The notes: generated by a model from the letters alone, not told the origin. Positions 27,276 through 37,377 are shown, counted from the first letter of the stretch. The stretch: DNA of 64,000 nucleotides from Pseudarthrobacter sulfonivorans (GCF_001484605.1 NZ_CP013747.1:1426001-1490000), one strand, 5' to 3'. A program made the numbers and translations.

Positions 27276-28454
27276 ATGGTATTGAACCGGAAACAGTACG
27301 ACGTTGCAGTGATCGGTCTCGGAACCATGGGAAGCATGGCCCTCTGGCAGTTGGCCAAGGCGGGCGTCGACGCGGTCGGGGTTGAACAATTCCGTGTCGG
27401 GCACGACCGCGGCGGCGCGGGCGGCGAATCAAGAATTTTCCGTCTTGCCTATAAGGAAGGGCCGGAGTATGTTCCGCTTCTGCTTCGCAGCCGTGAGCTC
27501 TGGCTCGAGCTGAACTCTCGTTCCCCAACGCCTATCTTCCATCCTTGTGGGGCGCTCACCATCGGCCGGCCCGAGCATCCTGATCTAGCTCAAGTCTTCA
27601 AAAGCATCGAGCGATTCAACCTAGATCATCGTGTCCTCAGTATCTCTGAGATGGCCAGCATCTATCCGCAGCATCGCCTCCATGAGGGGGAAGTGGGGAT
27701 CTTCGACCCTGCCGGAGGCCTCCTGATCCCGCAGCAAGCCGTCGAGGCTGCCGTCGGGGCAGCGAAGAATCACGGGGCTACTGTACTGGAGCAGACAGAG
27801 GTCCTCGACATCGATGCCGACGCCACCGGAGTAGCGATCGCTACAACGAATGGCACTATCCGGGCCAGGCGCGCGGTCGTAGCGGCAGGTGTCTGGTCCA
27901 AGAAGCTGCTACCGGGCAGGTCCGGCCGGTTTGAAATCCGGCGCTCAGTCCTCCATTGGTTTGGCACCCAAGACCCTGCCCTTTTTGTGCCCGGACGGTT
28001 TCCGGTAGGGATCCGCAGAAGCGGATCGGATGGCAACTTTTCGTTCTTTCCGACTCTGGACGGATCCGAAATCAAATGCAATCTGCATATTGACAAAACT
28101 GCCGTATCTGACCCGGACGCGTTCGACGGCACGATCGACGAGGAATATTCCGCTTTCGTACGGGATCAAATCATCGGGCTGGTCCAGGGATTGGACCCGG
28201 ACAGGGTTCGCGCCCAGGGATACCTCGACGGCTACAGCCCCGACAATCATCCGTTCTTTGGAGATGTTCCCGGCAACGACAATCTCACGGTACTTTCCGG
28301 GTTCTCCGGCCACGGGTTCAAGATAGCGCCGGCCATCGGGGAAGCAGTAGCCGAACACGTGAGATTCCAGCGGACAACCATTGATATTTCACACATGGCC
28401 TTCAACAGGCAAATAGACGACATAGAAGATCTTCTCGAAAGGAACAGCGAATGA
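27276..28454 (+). CDS. FAD amine oxidase of the sarcosine oxidase / N-methyltryptophan oxidase family
   Basis: A 392-residue flavoenzyme resembling monomeric sarcosine oxidase (MTOX family), which oxidises secondary amino acids such as sarcosine to an imine with release of H2O2. The FAD fold is VAVIGLGTMGSMALWQLAKAGVDAV in part (residues 9-30), followed by GGAGGESRIFRLAYKEGPEY, the usual substrate-channel start. FSGHGFKIAPAIGEAVAE near the C-terminus is the family's closing FAD motif; the covalent-flavin Cys seen in sarcosine oxidases is not obvious there. It starts the operon and overlaps the hydantoinase A gene by 4 bases. Confidence 0.87.
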   Translation: MVLNRKQYDVAVIGLGTMGSMALWQLAKAGVDAVGVEQFRVGHDRGGAGGESRIFRLAYKEGPEYVPLLLRSRELWLELNSRSPTPIFHPCGALTIGRPEHPDLAQVFKSIERFNLDHRVLSISEMASIYPQHRLHEGEVGIFDPAGGLLIPQQAVEAAVGAAKNHGATVLEQTEVLDIDADATGVAIATTNGTIRARRAVVAAGVWSKKLLPGRSGRFEIRRSVLHWFGTQDPALFVPGRFPVGIRRSGSDGNFSFFPTLDGSEIKCNLHIDKTAVSDPDAFDGTIDEEYSAFVRDQIIGLVQGLDPDRVRAQGYLDGYSPDNHPFFGDVPGNDNLTVLSGFSGHGFKIAPAIGEAVAEHVRFQRTTIDISHMAFNRQIDDIEDLLERNSE

Positions 28455-30508
28455 TTCGCATTGGTGTTGATGTTGGAGGAACATTTACGGATGTCACGGC
28501 CCTGGACACGGAGGCAGAGACTTTTCATGTACTGAAGCTTCCGACGACGGTAGAGGATCAGTCCAAGGCGGTGACCGAGGGGATTCTCGGCGTTCTGGAA
28601 GGAATCGGAAAGTCTCCGGCAGACGTCAGCTACCTGGGGCACGGCACGACCGCAGCCACCAACGCGCTACTGGAACTGCGCGGTGCCAAGACCGCTCTCC
28701 TGACGACCAAAGGCTTCGCCAACGTACTGGAGATCGCCCGTCAAAAACGGCCCTCCCTCTATGATCTCTTTGCCGACAAGCCGCGGACCCTCGTGCCGAA
28801 CAGTCTCACCGTGGAAGTTGATGAGCGTCTGTACTCGGACGGCAGCGCCCGAGTTCCACTGACCGAAGCCGAGGTCGCGAGAGTCGTCAAGCAGGTCAAG
28901 GCACTCGACGTCCAGGCCGTGGCGATCTGCCTGCTGCACTCCTACCGGAACTCCCAGCATGAAGAAGCTCTGGAAGAAGCGCTCCGCAGCGAGATCCCGA
29001 ACCTGTACATTTCCCGGTCCAGTGCAGTAGCACCCGAATTCCGGGAGTATGAGCGGTTCTCCACAACGGTCATCAACTCCTTTGTCGGACCGGAAATGAA
29101 CCTCTACGTCACCCGGCTGGAGGACCGCACCCGTGCAGCCGGAGTGCAGGTGGGTCTGAAAGTCATCCAGTCAAATGGGGGGCTCACTTCCCCCCGGGGT
29201 GTGGCGGAGAAGCCTGTGACCACGCTTCTGTCCGGCCCCAGCGCCGGAGTCATCGCGGCGATCTATACGGCCCAGGCTGCCGGTGTGGAGCAGCTGATCA
29301 CATTCGACATGGGTGGCACCAGTACCGATGTCTGCCTCATCCGGGGTGGCAGTGCCTCCACAGCGAGTGAAAGGGAGGTGGCCGGATACCCCGTGCGCAT
29401 ACCGTCGGTGAATGTTCACACCGTTGGTGCCGGCGGTGGAAGCATTGCGTCCGTCGATGCCGCAGGCGGGCTCAAGGTCGGCCCGGAAAGTGCCGGCTCA
29501 TACCCCGGCCCCGCCGCTTACGGCCACGGAGGGCAGCTTCCGACAACGACGGACGCCAACGTGGTGCGTCGCCGCCAGAATCCTAAGTATGCTTTGGGCG
29601 GCAAAATGCCGATCGATTCCGAAGCGGCGCAGGCCTCGTTGGAACGCCTCAGCAAAGAGCTCGACATGGGTGTTCTCGAAGCTGCCCGCGGTGTACACCG
29701 CCTGGCAAACTCCAACATGGGACGTGCGGTACGCAAGGTTTCCATCGACGCCGGTGAAGACCCTCGGGAGTTCACCCTCGTGGCGTACGGCGGCGCCGGA
29801 CCTCTGCACGCCGTCGAGGTTGCTGCCGAAGTAGGCATGCGGAAAGTTCTTATCCCCCCATTCCCCGGGACACTGTGCGCGCTCGGCCTACTGGTGAGCG
29901 ACGTCAAAACAGAGATGGCCAAGTCCTTCCTGGCCGCCGCGAGCCAGGAGAACCTTGAAGTGCTGAACCAGCACCTTGCCCAGCTTGTGGATCACGCGCA
30001 CCGGTGGCTTGAAGAGGAAGCTGCCATTGCGATATCACAGGAGGTCTATGCCACTGCTGACGTCCGCTATCCACGCCAGAACTTCGAACTGGCCGTAAGG
30101 CTGCCTGCTTTGCACATGGACAACGAAACCCTGGCGGAGACCATTGCGGACTTCCACGAGGCACATCAGCGAGCCTACGGGTTCTGTCACCCGGACAGCG
30201 TGCCCCAGATCGTCAACGTCCGTGTGGTGGCGCACGGACATGTGCGCAAATATCCCTTGCCCACGATCTCCGCAGGCGCGGAAACGGTCGCGACCGCGGC
30301 AGTGATCGACTACCGCGACGTCGACTTCGGCGCGGACTCGGGCCCCGTCAGCACCCCCGTGATGGACCGCGCTGCGCTGCAGGCCGGCAACCGTTTCAAC
30401 GGCCCCGCCATCATCGAACAACCCGATACAACAACCGTCATTCCACCGACAGCAACTGTCGAAGTGGACCGCTTTGGAAACCTGCTCATCGAGGTGGAAC
30501 CGGCATGA
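28451..30508 (+). CDS. hyuA: Hydantoinase/oxoprolinase A subunit
   Basis: A 685-residue protein of the HyuA family: the ATP-binding subunit of ATP-dependent N-methylhydantoinase, 5-oxoprolinase or acetophenone carboxylase-type enzymes. The N-terminal phosphate-binding loop is IGVDVGGTFTDVTALD; further motifs are GHGTTAATNALLELRGA, FDMGGTSTDVCLIRGG and VAYGGAGPLHAVEVAAE. It overlaps the oxidase start at one side and hyuB at the other by 4 bases each, so the three are translated together. The partner subunit follows. Substrate is not fixed by sequence; context with an amine oxidase and a creatininase-family gene favours a cyclic amide such as N-methylhydantoin. Confidence 0.93.
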   Translation: MIRIGVDVGGTFTDVTALDTEAETFHVLKLPTTVEDQSKAVTEGILGVLEGIGKSPADVSYLGHGTTAATNALLELRGAKTALLTTKGFANVLEIARQKRPSLYDLFADKPRTLVPNSLTVEVDERLYSDGSARVPLTEAEVARVVKQVKALDVQAVAICLLHSYRNSQHEEALEEALRSEIPNLYISRSSAVAPEFREYERFSTTVINSFVGPEMNLYVTRLEDRTRAAGVQVGLKVIQSNGGLTSPRGVAEKPVTTLLSGPSAGVIAAIYTAQAAGVEQLITFDMGGTSTDVCLIRGGSASTASEREVAGYPVRIPSVNVHTVGAGGGSIASVDAAGGLKVGPESAGSYPGPAAYGHGGQLPTTTDANVVRRRQNPKYALGGKMPIDSEAAQASLERLSKELDMGVLEAARGVHRLANSNMGRAVRKVSIDAGEDPREFTLVAYGGAGPLHAVEVAAEVGMRKVLIPPFPGTLCALGLLVSDVKTEMAKSFLAAASQENLEVLNQHLAQLVDHAHRWLEEEAAIAISQEVYATADVRYPRQNFELAVRLPALHMDNETLAETIADFHEAHQRAYGFCHPDSVPQIVNVRVVAHGHVRKYPLPTISAGAETVATAAVIDYRDVDFGADSGPVSTPVMDRAALQAGNRFNGPAIIEQPDTTTVIPPTATVEVDRFGNLLIEVEPA

Positions 30509-32175
30509 AAATTACCAACAAGGTTGACTCTGTTACCGTCCAGGTCATCGGCAATGCATTGCTCTCCATAGCGGACGAGGTCGGCTCCGTGCTGAAGCAG
30601 GCCAGTTACTCCACCAACATCAAAGAACGTTCCGACTGCTCGACGGCTGTCTTCAACAAGAACGGCCGGCTCGTGGCCCAGGCTGAACACATTCCCATCC
30701 ACATGGGTTCGATGAAGGGCGCCGTCGACGAACTGCAGCGGGCCCGCGGCTTCGACTCGCTGAAACCTGGGGACGTCTACATCACCAACGACCCCTACTC
30801 CGGCGGGGGAACCCACCTTCCGGACATCACGATGGTGGCCCCGGTTTTCCGCGAAGGAGAACTGATCGGATTCAGCGCCAACATCGCACACCATTCAGAT
30901 GTCGGTGGGCACGTCGCGGGCAGCAACTCGGGAGACTCCACGAGCATTTTCCAGGAGGGCCTGCGCATCCCCTTGGTCCGTTTCACGGATGCTCTAGGCG
31001 TCAACGAAGACATCCTTGCCTTCGTGACCCTCAATTCCAGACTTCCTGAAGAACGACGTGGTGACCTGTTGGCGCAATCTTCCGCCGTCGGGATCGGTGC
31101 GACGCGTCTGGTGGAACTTCACGATAAATACGGCACTGAAACGATGGAATCAGCCCAGGAGGAACTGCTCGAATATGGCAAACGACGGCTGGCCGCCGCC
31201 GTCGCTGCATTGCCTGACGGCAATTACTCATACAGCGACTGGCTCGACAGCGACGTCGCCGGGGAAGACCCGATTCCCGTGGCAGTGACCGTAAGAGTGG
31301 CCGGCGATAACATTGAACTGGATTTCGAGGGCACCGGCCGGGAGGCGAAAGTGGCCGTCAACGTCGTTCGGTCAGCGCTTGAGGCGACAGTCTATTACTC
31401 CCTGAAAGCGGCGCTGGATCCCGACATTCCGGCCAACGGTGGCTTCTTCGACTCCATTAAGATCCTGGCACCCTTGGGATCGCTACTGAATCCCAAGGCC
31501 CCGGCCCCGGTCGCAGCACGCACAGATGCCTGCCAACGGGTCGCGGACGTCATCATGGGCGCCTTGGCGCAAGCAATCCCCACACGCATACCGGCCGGCT
31601 CACACAGTTCCATAACGTTCGTTACCTTCTCCGGCGGTAAAGAGGACTTTTTCGTCTATCCGGAGGTCGTTGCGGGCGGATTTGGGGCCCGTCCGAACAA
31701 AGACGGAATGGACGCAGTCCAGGTGCACGTCACCAACTCATCGAATCTGCCGATTGAAGCACTTGAACTCGAATACCCCCTGATGGTGGAGAGCTACGAA
31801 CTGATTCCCGATTCAGGTGGTGCCGGCGAGTTCCGCGGAGGGCTGGGCGTCCGACGCGATATCCGCATCATGGGCGACGAAGCCGAGTTCTCCGCCCACG
31901 CGGACCGGCAAACCTACCCCCCGCGCGGATTCGAAGGCGGACTCGACGGCACCCCGGGCAGGTTCATCCTTCGCCCCGGAACTCCTCAGGAAGAAATCCT
32001 AAGCAGCGGCCGCGTCTCGGGCATCAAACTGTACCGCGACGACATACTCCGCATTGAAAGCCCTGGTTCCGGCGGCTTCGGCCTCCCGCAGAACAGAGAT
32101 CGCGGAAAAATCGATACAGATATCCGCGAACACCGGATATCAGCGGAGGCGGCCGAAAAAGACTATGGACACTGA
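30505..32175 (+). CDS. hyuB: Hydantoinase/oxoprolinase B subunit
   Basis: A 556-residue HyuB-family subunit, the partner of the upstream ATPase subunit. Typical segments: KQASYSTNIKERSDCSTAVF near the N-terminus, HIPIHMGSMKGAVDELQ, YITNDPYSGGGTHLPDITMV (about residues 92-111) and GGAGEFRGGLGVRRDIRIMG. The NDPYxGGTHLPD stretch is the hallmark and contains likely metal ligands. Length is normal for an unfused B subunit. Together A and B would open a cyclic amide with ATP hydrolysis. Confidence 0.93.
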   Translation: MKITNKVDSVTVQVIGNALLSIADEVGSVLKQASYSTNIKERSDCSTAVFNKNGRLVAQAEHIPIHMGSMKGAVDELQRARGFDSLKPGDVYITNDPYSGGGTHLPDITMVAPVFREGELIGFSANIAHHSDVGGHVAGSNSGDSTSIFQEGLRIPLVRFTDALGVNEDILAFVTLNSRLPEERRGDLLAQSSAVGIGATRLVELHDKYGTETMESAQEELLEYGKRRLAAAVAALPDGNYSYSDWLDSDVAGEDPIPVAVTVRVAGDNIELDFEGTGREAKVAVNVVRSALEATVYYSLKAALDPDIPANGGFFDSIKILAPLGSLLNPKAPAPVAARTDACQRVADVIMGALAQAIPTRIPAGSHSSITFVTFSGGKEDFFVYPEVVAGGFGARPNKDGMDAVQVHVTNSSNLPIEALELEYPLMVESYELIPDSGGAGEFRGGLGVRRDIRIMGDEAEFSAHADRQTYPPRGFEGGLDGTPGRFILRPGTPQEEILSSGRVSGIKLYRDDILRIESPGSGGFGLPQNRDRGKIDTDIREHRISAEAAEKDYGH

Positions 32176-32262
32176 CGCCTAATTTTCGGCGGCTCACCAC
32201 CGAATCAGGCAACAAGCTTCACACCCCCCATGGCGGACACGCCAACAGAACAGGTGATTCAA

Positions 32263-33234
32263 ATGAAGGTCAGAACTCTCGCTTTAGCTCTTATCCCGCT
32301 CGCGATGCTCGCTACGGCCTGCGCCCCGGCCAACACAGCGGCAAATTACCCCACAAAGGCCATTGAAATGGTGGTTCCATTCAACGCCGGCGGAGCCACG
32401 GACATTGCAGCCCGGGTCATTTCAGAGGCCGCTTCCGATGACCTCGGCGTACCCGTCAATGTGGTCAACAAACCGGGGGCAAACCAAGTCACCGCCGTCG
32501 ACTCCGTCAACCGGGCAGCCCCTGACGGGTATACCCTGCTGGCCGACGGCGCTGGATCCAGCTCGCTGCAGGCCCTCGCGCCCAACCTGCCCTACAAATG
32601 GGAGGACAGGAAGTTCGTGGCACGAATCCTCAGCGGATCGCACGTCTATGCAGTGGGCAAGGATTCCCCCTCCAAGACTCTCGACGAACTGATGACCAAG
32701 GCCAAGGCCAATCCCGGAGGTTTCAAGGTTGCCTGGCTTGGCGGCAGCAGCACCAGCGACTTCGCACTCCTGCAACTGCTGGTCGCCAATGAAGTTGACG
32801 TCAGCGCCATCCAGCGCGTCCCGTTCCGCAGCTCCGGCGAGGGAATGATAGCCGCAGCCGCAAACGACGTGGACATCGCCGTCGGAGGTGCAAGCGCCGC
32901 CTTCTCCCTGCACAGCTCAGGGGACCTGAATGTGCTGGCATCCACCGGCAAAGTCCGCGAAACAAAACTGCCCGACGTCAAAACCACCACTGAACTGGGC
33001 CAGCCCGATGTAAACATCCTCTACTGGGTTGGCGTTTCAGGCGCACCCAAACTGCCGGACACCGTCGCCGAAAAACTCGCAGCCAGCCTGACGAAGATCT
33101 CTGAAAATGAGGACTTCAAGAAGAAGGCCGACGGCGTGGCCATGACCGTCGACATCGCCACCGGCGAGGAATTCGCCAATGACGTCAAGGCTGAGGCGGA
33201 AACCTTCAAAGCACTAGCAGCTGAACTTGGCTGA
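32263..33234 (+). CDS. tctC: TctC-type substrate-binding lipoprotein
   Basis: A 323-residue periplasmic-type binding protein of the tripartite tricarboxylate transporter (Bug) family, extracellular and lipid-anchored in Gram-positives. Signal peptide and lipobox end in LATAC (Cys near residue 20). The family start YPTKAIEMVVPFNAGGATDI is followed by the VVNKPGANQV region and SGEGMIAAAANDVDIAVGG. ATG 32263 has AGGTG 8 bases upstream; an ATG at 32230 lacks one. It is the recruiting component for the TctB/TctA pair downstream; in this family ligands are mostly carboxylates, sometimes amino acid derivatives or cyclic amides. Confidence 0.92.
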   Translation: MKVRTLALALIPLAMLATACAPANTAANYPTKAIEMVVPFNAGGATDIAARVISEAASDDLGVPVNVVNKPGANQVTAVDSVNRAAPDGYTLLADGAGSSSLQALAPNLPYKWEDRKFVARILSGSHVYAVGKDSPSKTLDELMTKAKANPGGFKVAWLGGSSTSDFALLQLLVANEVDVSAIQRVPFRSSGEGMIAAAANDVDIAVGGASAAFSLHSSGDLNVLASTGKVRETKLPDVKTTTELGQPDVNILYWVGVSGAPKLPDTVAEKLAASLTKISENEDFKKKADGVAMTVDIATGEEFANDVKAEAETFKALAAELG

Positions 33235-33235
33235 G

Positions 33236-33853
33236 ATGAAAATCCATCTGGAAACTGAATCAGGGGGAACTGTCGCAAGACTTATCCGTCAACTGGGCGT
33301 TCCCATCGTCCTGCTGGCTATTGCCCTCCTGACCATCGCTGACGGTCTGCGAATCGTCACGAGCGGGCAGGACAACCAATCCGGATTCTTCATCCTTGCC
33401 ATAGGCCTCTGTTTTGCCCTCTTCATCATCATCGGCAGCCCGCTGGCGCGTACCCGTCGCCCTCCCCAGGGACCTTCCCCCCTGGCCGGCGAAGAGATGG
33501 TGCCCATTTCGCAGACCGATCCTCGGGCCGAGGTCCTTCCCGAAGGACCTTTCCCCTTGGCCGGCGGCGAGATGCCGCTCGTTTCGCATACCGATCCTCA
33601 GGCTGAGGAACAACGAGCCGGATACATGAAGCAGGTCCTGATTGCCGTAGCGCTCATCATCGTGTGGGCCCTCGCGCTTCCCTGGATCGGTTTCGCCATC
33701 AGCAACGGACTCTTTCTCATCGCCTTCATGATCCTTGTGGGCCGCAGGAAGGTCCTCAGCTCCGTGCTGCTTGGCGCAGTCATCGGCGCCGGAACTGCCT
33801 TCGGATTCTCAGCACTGGGTGTTGTTCTTCCACAGGGAATATTCGGGATTTAG
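33236..33853 (+). CDS. tctB: TctB-type small membrane subunit with an internal repeat insertion
   Basis: A 205-residue subunit with the four to five hydrophobic helices of TctB (for example PIVLLAIALLTIADGLRIV and FFILAIGLCFALFIIIGSPL). Between helices two and three it carries an unusual hydrophilic insert of about 55 residues made of two 25-residue repeats (GPSPLAGEEMVPISQTDP and GPFPLAGGEMPLVSHTDP). Without the insert its length would be that of ordinary TctB. The start overlaps the tctC stop; ATG 33236 or TTG 33227 are both possible. The C-terminal half (LGAVIGAGTAFGFSALGVVL) is typical. Whether the insert affects function is unknown. Confidence 0.85.
   Translation: MKIHLETESGGTVARLIRQLGVPIVLLAIALLTIADGLRIVTSGQDNQSGFFILAIGLCFALFIIIGSPLARTRRPPQGPSPLAGEEMVPISQTDPRAEVLPEGPFPLAGGEMPLVSHTDPQAEEQRAGYMKQVLIAVALIIVWALALPWIGFAISNGLFLIAFMILVGRRKVLSSVLLGAVIGAGTAFGFSALGVVLPQGIFGI
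33470..33608 (+). repeat. 75-bp in-frame tandem repeat inside tctB
   Basis: Two units starting at 33470 (GGACCTTCCCCCCTGGCCGG) and 33545 (GGACCTTTCCCCTTGGCCGG) share most bases over about 64 bp, period 75, ending ACCGATCCTC. The period is a multiple of three, so the frame is kept. Confidence 0.8.
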
Positions 33854-33870
33854 CAGAGGAACAACACAAC

Positions 33871-35358
33871 ATGGACATCAACGTATTAGGCACCGGCTTC
33901 TTAGCCGTACTGCAACCCATGACACTACTTTTGGCATTCCTGGGCTGCCTCATCGGAACAATGGTCGGAATGCTTCCAGGGCTGGGGCCGGTCTCGGCCG
34001 TCGCCATCCTCTTCCCACTCACGACCTACCTGGACCCGGCGACCGGGATCATCGTCCTCGCCTCGATCTACTACGGGGCAATGTATGGCGGATCCACCAG
34101 CGCCATTCTGCTCAACATCCCCGGCGAGGTCTCGTCGGTGCCGGCAGCCATGGAAGGGTACAAACTCAAGCTAAAGGGCAAAGCCGGGGCAGCCCTTTCC
34201 ATGGCCGCCATCACCTCCTTCATCGCCGGGATCGCCGGCACCATCGGAATAATGATCATCGGCCCATCACTGGCCGGCTTAGCCCTGGAGTTCGGCCCCC
34301 CGGAACGCCTGGGTCTGATCGCGTTCGCCTTGACCGCTATCATCGGCGTTTCCGGCGCCAAAGTCAGCAAAGCCCTGGCCATGGGGGCACTCGGTATGAT
34401 CCTGGCTTCAGTCGGGCTGGACCAGTCCAGCGGAACGGAAAGGCTGACATTCGGCTCCTCGGAACTGCTGCAGGGACTCGATATCGTTCCCGTCATGATG
34501 GGACTCTTTGGCCTGGCAGAAGTCATCCTTACCCTTACCCGGCCAGCCCCGAGCATGGAATCCGGAAAAATTGGCAGCCTTATTCCCAGCCGGTCCGAAT
34601 TCTCACGGGGCACAATGGCAGGCGTTCGAGGGACCGCCAGCGGCTTCTCGCTGGGTCTGCTGCCGGGCATGTTGCCTTCGGTTACCGCATTCCTCAGCTA
34701 TGCTTCCGAGCGCCGTCGCTCCGAGCGAAAAGGTGGCAAGGAATTCGGTAACGGCGCCATCGAAGGGGTGGCAGGACCCGAGGCCTCCAACAACGCCGCA
34801 GCCATGGCCGGATTCGTCCCACTATTCAGCCTGGGCATCCCGACCGGGCCCACCATGGCCCTCATCCTCGCCGCGCTGCTTGTCTATGGCGTCGTTCCCG
34901 GCCCGCAAATGTTCACCACCCAAGCACCACTAACGGCCACGATCATAGCCAGCTTCCTCGTAGCCAACGTCATCCTGATCATCCTGAACCTGCCCATGGT
35001 AGGCGTATGGGTCCGGTTGGCCCGTGTCCCTTACGCCATTCTGGCCCCGATTATCGCCAGCTTCTGCATCCTGGGCGCATACCTGACACGTAACAGCTTC
35101 CTCGACGTCTGGGTATGCATCGCCTTCGGACTCATCGGCTGGGGCATGGCCAAGTGGAACCTGCCGGTCGCCCCGCTGGTCATGGGATTCATTCTTGGTC
35201 CCATGCTCGAGCTGGCGCTCCGGCAGTCGATGGCGATGTCTGCAACATTCTTCATGGAACGACCGATCTTCATCGCATTCTTCGCCCTCGCCATTATCTC
35301 GCTCATCGCCTCGGGACGCCTCCGCCGGACCGGCGCCGCCGTAGCCGACTCCGACTAG
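33871..35358 (+). CDS. tctA: TctA-type large permease subunit
   Basis: A 495-residue membrane protein with about 12 helices, the transport channel of the tripartite tricarboxylate transporter. Two copies of the family's Gly/Pro-rich loops are seen: [20 protein letters not shown] (about residues 33-52) and the [20 protein letters not shown] region, and later [20 protein letters not shown] and [25 protein letters not shown] precedes ATG 33871. With TctC and TctB it forms a complete ion-driven importer. A short gap leads to the second oxidase. Confidence 0.94.
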   Translation: MDINVLGTGFLAVLQPMTLLLAFLGCLIGTMVGMLPGLGPVSAVAILFPLTTYLDPATGIIVLASIYYGAMYGGSTSAILLNIPGEVSSVPAAMEGYKLKLKGKAGAALSMAAITSFIAGIAGTIGIMIIGPSLAGLALEFGPPERLGLIAFALTAIIGVSGAKVSKALAMGALGMILASVGLDQSSGTERLTFGSSELLQGLDIVPVMMGLFGLAEVILTLTRPAPSMESGKIGSLIPSRSEFSRGTMAGVRGTASGFSLGLLPGMLPSVTAFLSYASERRRSERKGGKEFGNGAIEGVAGPEASNNAAAMAGFVPLFSLGIPTGPTMALILAALLVYGVVPGPQMFTTQAPLTATIIASFLVANVILIILNLPMVGVWVRLARVPYAILAPIIASFCILGAYLTRNSFLDVWVCIAFGLIGWGMAKWNLPVAPLVMGFILGPMLELALRQSMAMSATFFMERPIFIAFFALAIISLIASGRLRRTGAAVADSD

Positions 35359-35370
35359 GAGAACCAAACT

Positions 35371-36534
35371 GTGAAACAACGCGTTGCCGTCGTAGGCGCC
35401 GGAGTTATCGGGTCAGCCGTTTTCGCGAGCCTTTCAGAGGCAGGTAACGACGTAACCATCTACGACAAAGGAGCACCAGGATCCGGATCGTCAGCCGTCT
35501 CTTTCGCCTGGATCAACTCGAACAACAAGACCCCGAAACCCTACTTTGAACTCAACAGGGCAGCGCTTCGTGAACACATTGAGAGGCAGCACAATGGAAG
35601 CCGCGCCTTCCACCAGACCGGCTATTACGAACTGGCCACCGAACAAAAACACATTGAACGTCTTCAAAACAAAGTCCAACGACTGGCTGACTGGGGTTAC
35701 GACGTCGAAGTCCTTACCCCTGAGGCCGCTCAGTTGGCGCTGCCGGAGCTCGCACCCGCTACTATCCGGGGGTTCAATGCATTCTTCCCGCAGGAAGGCT
35801 ACTGCAATATTCCAGCCTTCATCGCCGAGTGCCTCGACACAGGACGGCGCAACGGCGGAAGGTTCATTCTCAGCGAAGTCCTCAACATTGAAACCAGCCC
35901 TTCCGGCGTGACGGTGCACCACCGCCACGGACCCAGCAAATCATTCGACCGGGCCGTCATTGCCGTAGGCCGGTGGACACAGGAAGTGACGCAGGGCTGC
36001 GGCATCAACATCCCGATGCATGACGATCACACACCCGGGTCAGCAAATGTCGGCTTCCTGGCCGTTACCGAGCCAACCGCCGTGTCCCTGCGTTCGGTGG
36101 TAACGACGAGCGATCTGGGCTTTCGCCCGGACGGACACGGACGTCTCATGCTGCAATCCCTGCCCCTCGACGCGCAGGCCGACATCGCCCGGCAGTACCC
36201 GCCCCGAAGCACCATAGCGAAGGAGTTTGAGCGGCGCCTTTCGAGCACTTTCAATACCGGCTTCCCGATCTCCGTGGACCGGGTAAACGTTGGATACCGC
36301 CCGCTGACCAAAGACGGCCTCACCATCGCAGGATTCACGGATTCCAACGAGTCTTTGTATGTGATCGCAACACACAGCGCTGTAACGCTTGCTCCGTTGC
36401 TGGCCAGATTTGCGGCCGCAGAGATCTCAGGAGACGTTGTCCAGACTTTAACTCCCTTCCGCCCTTCACGTTTCCGAGCCGCGACGACCACAAACCATCC
36501 CGTTACAGCCGCACGAACACCCGGGGACCAATAA
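35371..36534 (+). CDS. FAD-dependent amino acid oxidase/dehydrogenase (DAO family)
   Basis: A 387-residue flavoenzyme of the glycine oxidase / D-amino acid dehydrogenase group. The dinucleotide fold is VAVVGAGVIGSAVFASLSEA (residues 4-23), followed by GAPGSGSSAVSFAWINSNNK, where a substrate region specific to this subgroup begins; VGYRPLTKDGLTIAGF and the final ATHSAVTLAPLLARFAAAEI are the family's C-terminal flavin contacts. GTG 35371 has AGGAGA 10 bases upstream. It shares the operon with the sarcosine-oxidase-like enzyme but is only distantly related, so it probably acts on a different amine in the same route. Confidence 0.87.
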   Translation: MKQRVAVVGAGVIGSAVFASLSEAGNDVTIYDKGAPGSGSSAVSFAWINSNNKTPKPYFELNRAALREHIERQHNGSRAFHQTGYYELATEQKHIERLQNKVQRLADWGYDVEVLTPEAAQLALPELAPATIRGFNAFFPQEGYCNIPAFIAECLDTGRRNGGRFILSEVLNIETSPSGVTVHHRHGPSKSFDRAVIAVGRWTQEVTQGCGINIPMHDDHTPGSANVGFLAVTEPTAVSLRSVVTTSDLGFRPDGHGRLMLQSLPLDAQADIARQYPPRSTIAKEFERRLSSTFNTGFPISVDRVNVGYRPLTKDGLTIAGFTDSNESLYVIATHSAVTLAPLLARFAAAEISGDVVQTLTPFRPSRFRAATTTNHPVTAARTPGDQ

Positions 36535-36738
36535 CTCCCGGGCAACGGACGGAAACGAAGGCCCAATACCCCGGCGTGTAGTAGGCCACTTGCTTGTCCC
36601 GGCTGTGGCCGACACCCCGACGTCAACGGCATCCGGGCAGCGTCCAGCGGGGCCACGCCTGCCGGCAGCCCTGCCATCCACCAAGCAGCACGCGGCAGCA
36701 GCCCATCCAGAAAAGTACTACGTCCCAGAAAGAACCCA
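36535..36738. other. Spacer in the island operon
   Basis: 204 bp with no gene-like frame and no clear promoter or hairpin. Confidence 0.4.
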
Positions 36739-37137
36739 ATGACCACAACAGCCGTGAACCACCTCCCCGCAAGCCACGACCCCGCCACGAGCCTGGCCTC
36801 CGCCGTCACCATTTTCAACTCCATCGCCGTCAGCACCCAGATCCCACGCAAACCAGACGGTTCAGTTGAGCTCGGCGACATCCGTGAGCAGTCCCGCCAG
36901 GTCCTGGAGAACCTTCAAACGGCATTGGCCCGGGCAGGAACCAGCCTTTCGAATGTGCTCCAACTGACCATTTATCTGACCGACATGTCCGAAAGAACCG
37001 GCTTCAACGAAGTCTACGAAGAGTTCTTCCCGCGACCATATCCATCCCGATGCGCAGTCGAAGTCTCCTCCTTGGCCCGAACGGGCATGAAAGTTGAAGT
37101 AACGGCCATGGCCGCAATACCGCCTGCCGGAATCTGA
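36739..37137 (+). CDS. RidA-family enamine/imine deaminase
   Basis: A 132-residue RidA (YjgF/UK114) protein. These trimers hydrolyse reactive enamine or imine intermediates left by PLP enzymes and by amino acid oxidases. The N-terminal strand IFNSIAVSTQIPRKPDG is followed by QVLENLQTALARAGTSLSNV and the substrate-site Arg in RPYPSRCAVEVSSL, ending KVEVTAMAAIP. In this operon two flavin oxidases would produce imines, so RidA is a sensible partner. ATG 36739 follows AGAAAG. Confidence 0.92.
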   Translation: MTTTAVNHLPASHDPATSLASAVTIFNSIAVSTQIPRKPDGSVELGDIREQSRQVLENLQTALARAGTSLSNVLQLTIYLTDMSERTGFNEVYEEFFPRPYPSRCAVEVSSLARTGMKVEVTAMAAIPPAGI

Positions 37138-37192
37138 CACCGAAAAGCAAGCAGAGACGGGTAAGTTGACGGCGATCCCGGCCAAAGAGGCA

Positions 37193-37243
37193 GAACGCAA
37201 CCCGGATCTCGCCGGCGAGGTTTGACTTCCCGCCTCGACGAGT
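37193..37243 (+). repeat. Creatininase 3'-end remnant, 51-bp direct repeat copy 1
   Basis: This matches 38453-38503, the end of the creatininase-family gene and its downstream sequence, at 45 of 51 positions. It still encodes the C-terminal ERNPDLAGEV and stop. Here it has no gene in front, so it is the tail of a lost paralogue. Confidence 0.7.
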
Positions 37244-37377
37244 GCGGGTGTCGGCACCACTTCCCCGTGACAAGCTGACGCCCGGAAGGAGCTGGGTGGC
37301 GGGGCCGTTCTCTCGCTGGAACTAGCGGCAGGGAGTGCATCGTCCACAGGTTTGTGGACGTACGCATCGCAATTTGG

